Part shown: one piece after another, positions 18,414 to 18,762 of the stretch
Position numbering within the stretch: position 1 is the stretch's first letter
Layout: every line of letters starts with the position of its first letter
Assembly: GCA_004151065.3 (NCBI GenBank)
Contig: NWUY0300005921.1
Span: 16,093-34,854 of the forward strand
DNA from: Larix sibirica
Lineage: Eukaryota; Streptophyta; Pinopsida; Pinales; Pinaceae
Direction: 5' to 3'
Length of the DNA stretch: 18,762 nt
The notes under the pieces: generated by a model
The model's input: only the letters and a program-made list of their open reading frames with translations
What the model was told of the DNA's origin: nothing
Databases searched by the model: none
Made by a program: the position numbers and the translations under genes

Positions 18414-18762
18414 GGTGCACTTAACACTACATATCTGACACTCATCCCGAAGACGTCACACCCGGATAACTTTGATGAATACAGACCGATTGCATTATGC
18501 AATTTGGTCTACAAGATCATTGCAAAAATTATTGCTGATAGAATAAAACCCATCCTCTCACAACACATATCCATGGAACAATATGGCTTTCTGTGTGGGC
18601 GACAGATACATGATGCTGTTGGTGTAACCCAGGAAATTTTTCACACTATCAAACAGAAAAAAAACGATGCACTTATTTTACAACTGGATCTGGTGAAAGC
18701 TTATGACAAGGTGGACTGGAACTTTATGAGACTTATACTCATTCAGATCGGTTTACCCTGGA
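18414..18762 (+). mobile_element. LINE (L1-type) reverse transcriptase, 5'-truncated, continues past the window
   Basis: The frame is open from 18336 to the window end. LINE similarity begins at about 18414 with LNTTYLTLIPK and continues with FDEYRPIALCNLVYKIIAK, then ADRIKPIL, MEQYGFLCGRQIHDAV and LQLDLVKAYDKVDW. These are the first blocks of the plant L1-type reverse transcriptase, including the first catalytic Asp in LDLVKAYD. The usual 'F.PGRQ' block reads FLCGRQ. Nothing LINE-like precedes it: endonuclease and ORF1 are missing, as expected for a 5'-truncated insertion. The YxDD (FADD) box would lie beyond the window. With no stop in its 116 codons of RT, this is the least decayed mobile sequence here. 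The host-like ORF upstream (18336-18413) is probably chance. Confidence 0.93.

Noticed and set aside
1-18762. tRNA, rRNA, CRISPR array, bacterial operons, organelle DNA
   Set aside because: No cloverleaf, rRNA core, regular short spacer array, ribosome-binding-site-led gene series or plastid/mitochondrial gene was recognised by eye. A covariance-model scan would be needed to exclude a small RNA gene.

Overview
This window looks like nuclear DNA of a seed plant with a large, repeat-rich genome. A gymnosperm is my best guess, from style rather than proof. It holds one recognisable plant host gene, an ENOD93-like gene with four small exons. Most of the rest is strongly decayed retrotransposon sequence: Ty3/gypsy, Ty1/copia and LINE, on both strands, with many stops and frameshifts. 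There is no bacterial-style gene organisation. Most reading frames longer than 60 codons are chance or relics. Four isolated N bases (near 1512, 1992, 7541 and 8751) point to draft-quality sequence.

Layout, left to right. 1-1600: AT-rich, no gene seen, with one diverged direct repeat. About 1603-2845: probable 3' LTR (minus strand) of a gypsy element, containing a ~390 bp internal duplication and an array of palindromic subrepeats. 2861-2889: its purine tract. 3086-6492 (minus): a long broken ORF placed after the integrase, with a coiled-coil-like C-terminal part. 6690-7555 (minus): broken Ty3/gypsy integrase. 7599-8760 (plus): a more GC-rich block with tandem duplications at three scales and a short ORF, possibly the 5' end of a LINE-type element. 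8870-10520 (minus): gag/protease/integrase remnants of a Ty1/copia element. 10600-11890: AT-rich, with an LTR-like TATA segment. 11890-13165 (plus): Ty1/copia reverse transcriptase/RNase H relic. 13400-14564 (minus): LTR, primer-binding site and gag-like start of another LTR element. 15185-16173 (plus): relic with a G-patch followed by three zinc-knuckle-like motifs. 17105-18054 (minus): the ENOD93-like gene, with a TATA box near 18180. 18414-18762 (plus): a 5'-truncated LINE reverse transcriptase that is still open and runs off the window.

The functional story centres on the ENOD93-like gene. Its protein of about 102 residues matches the family over its whole length, but intron 2 ends in AT rather than AG. 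A comparatively young LINE fragment sits about 230 bp upstream of its TATA box, head to head with it. The less familiar items are the palindromic LTR array, the post-integrase ORF, the monomer-like leader at 7599-8560 and the G-patch/zinc-knuckle relic.
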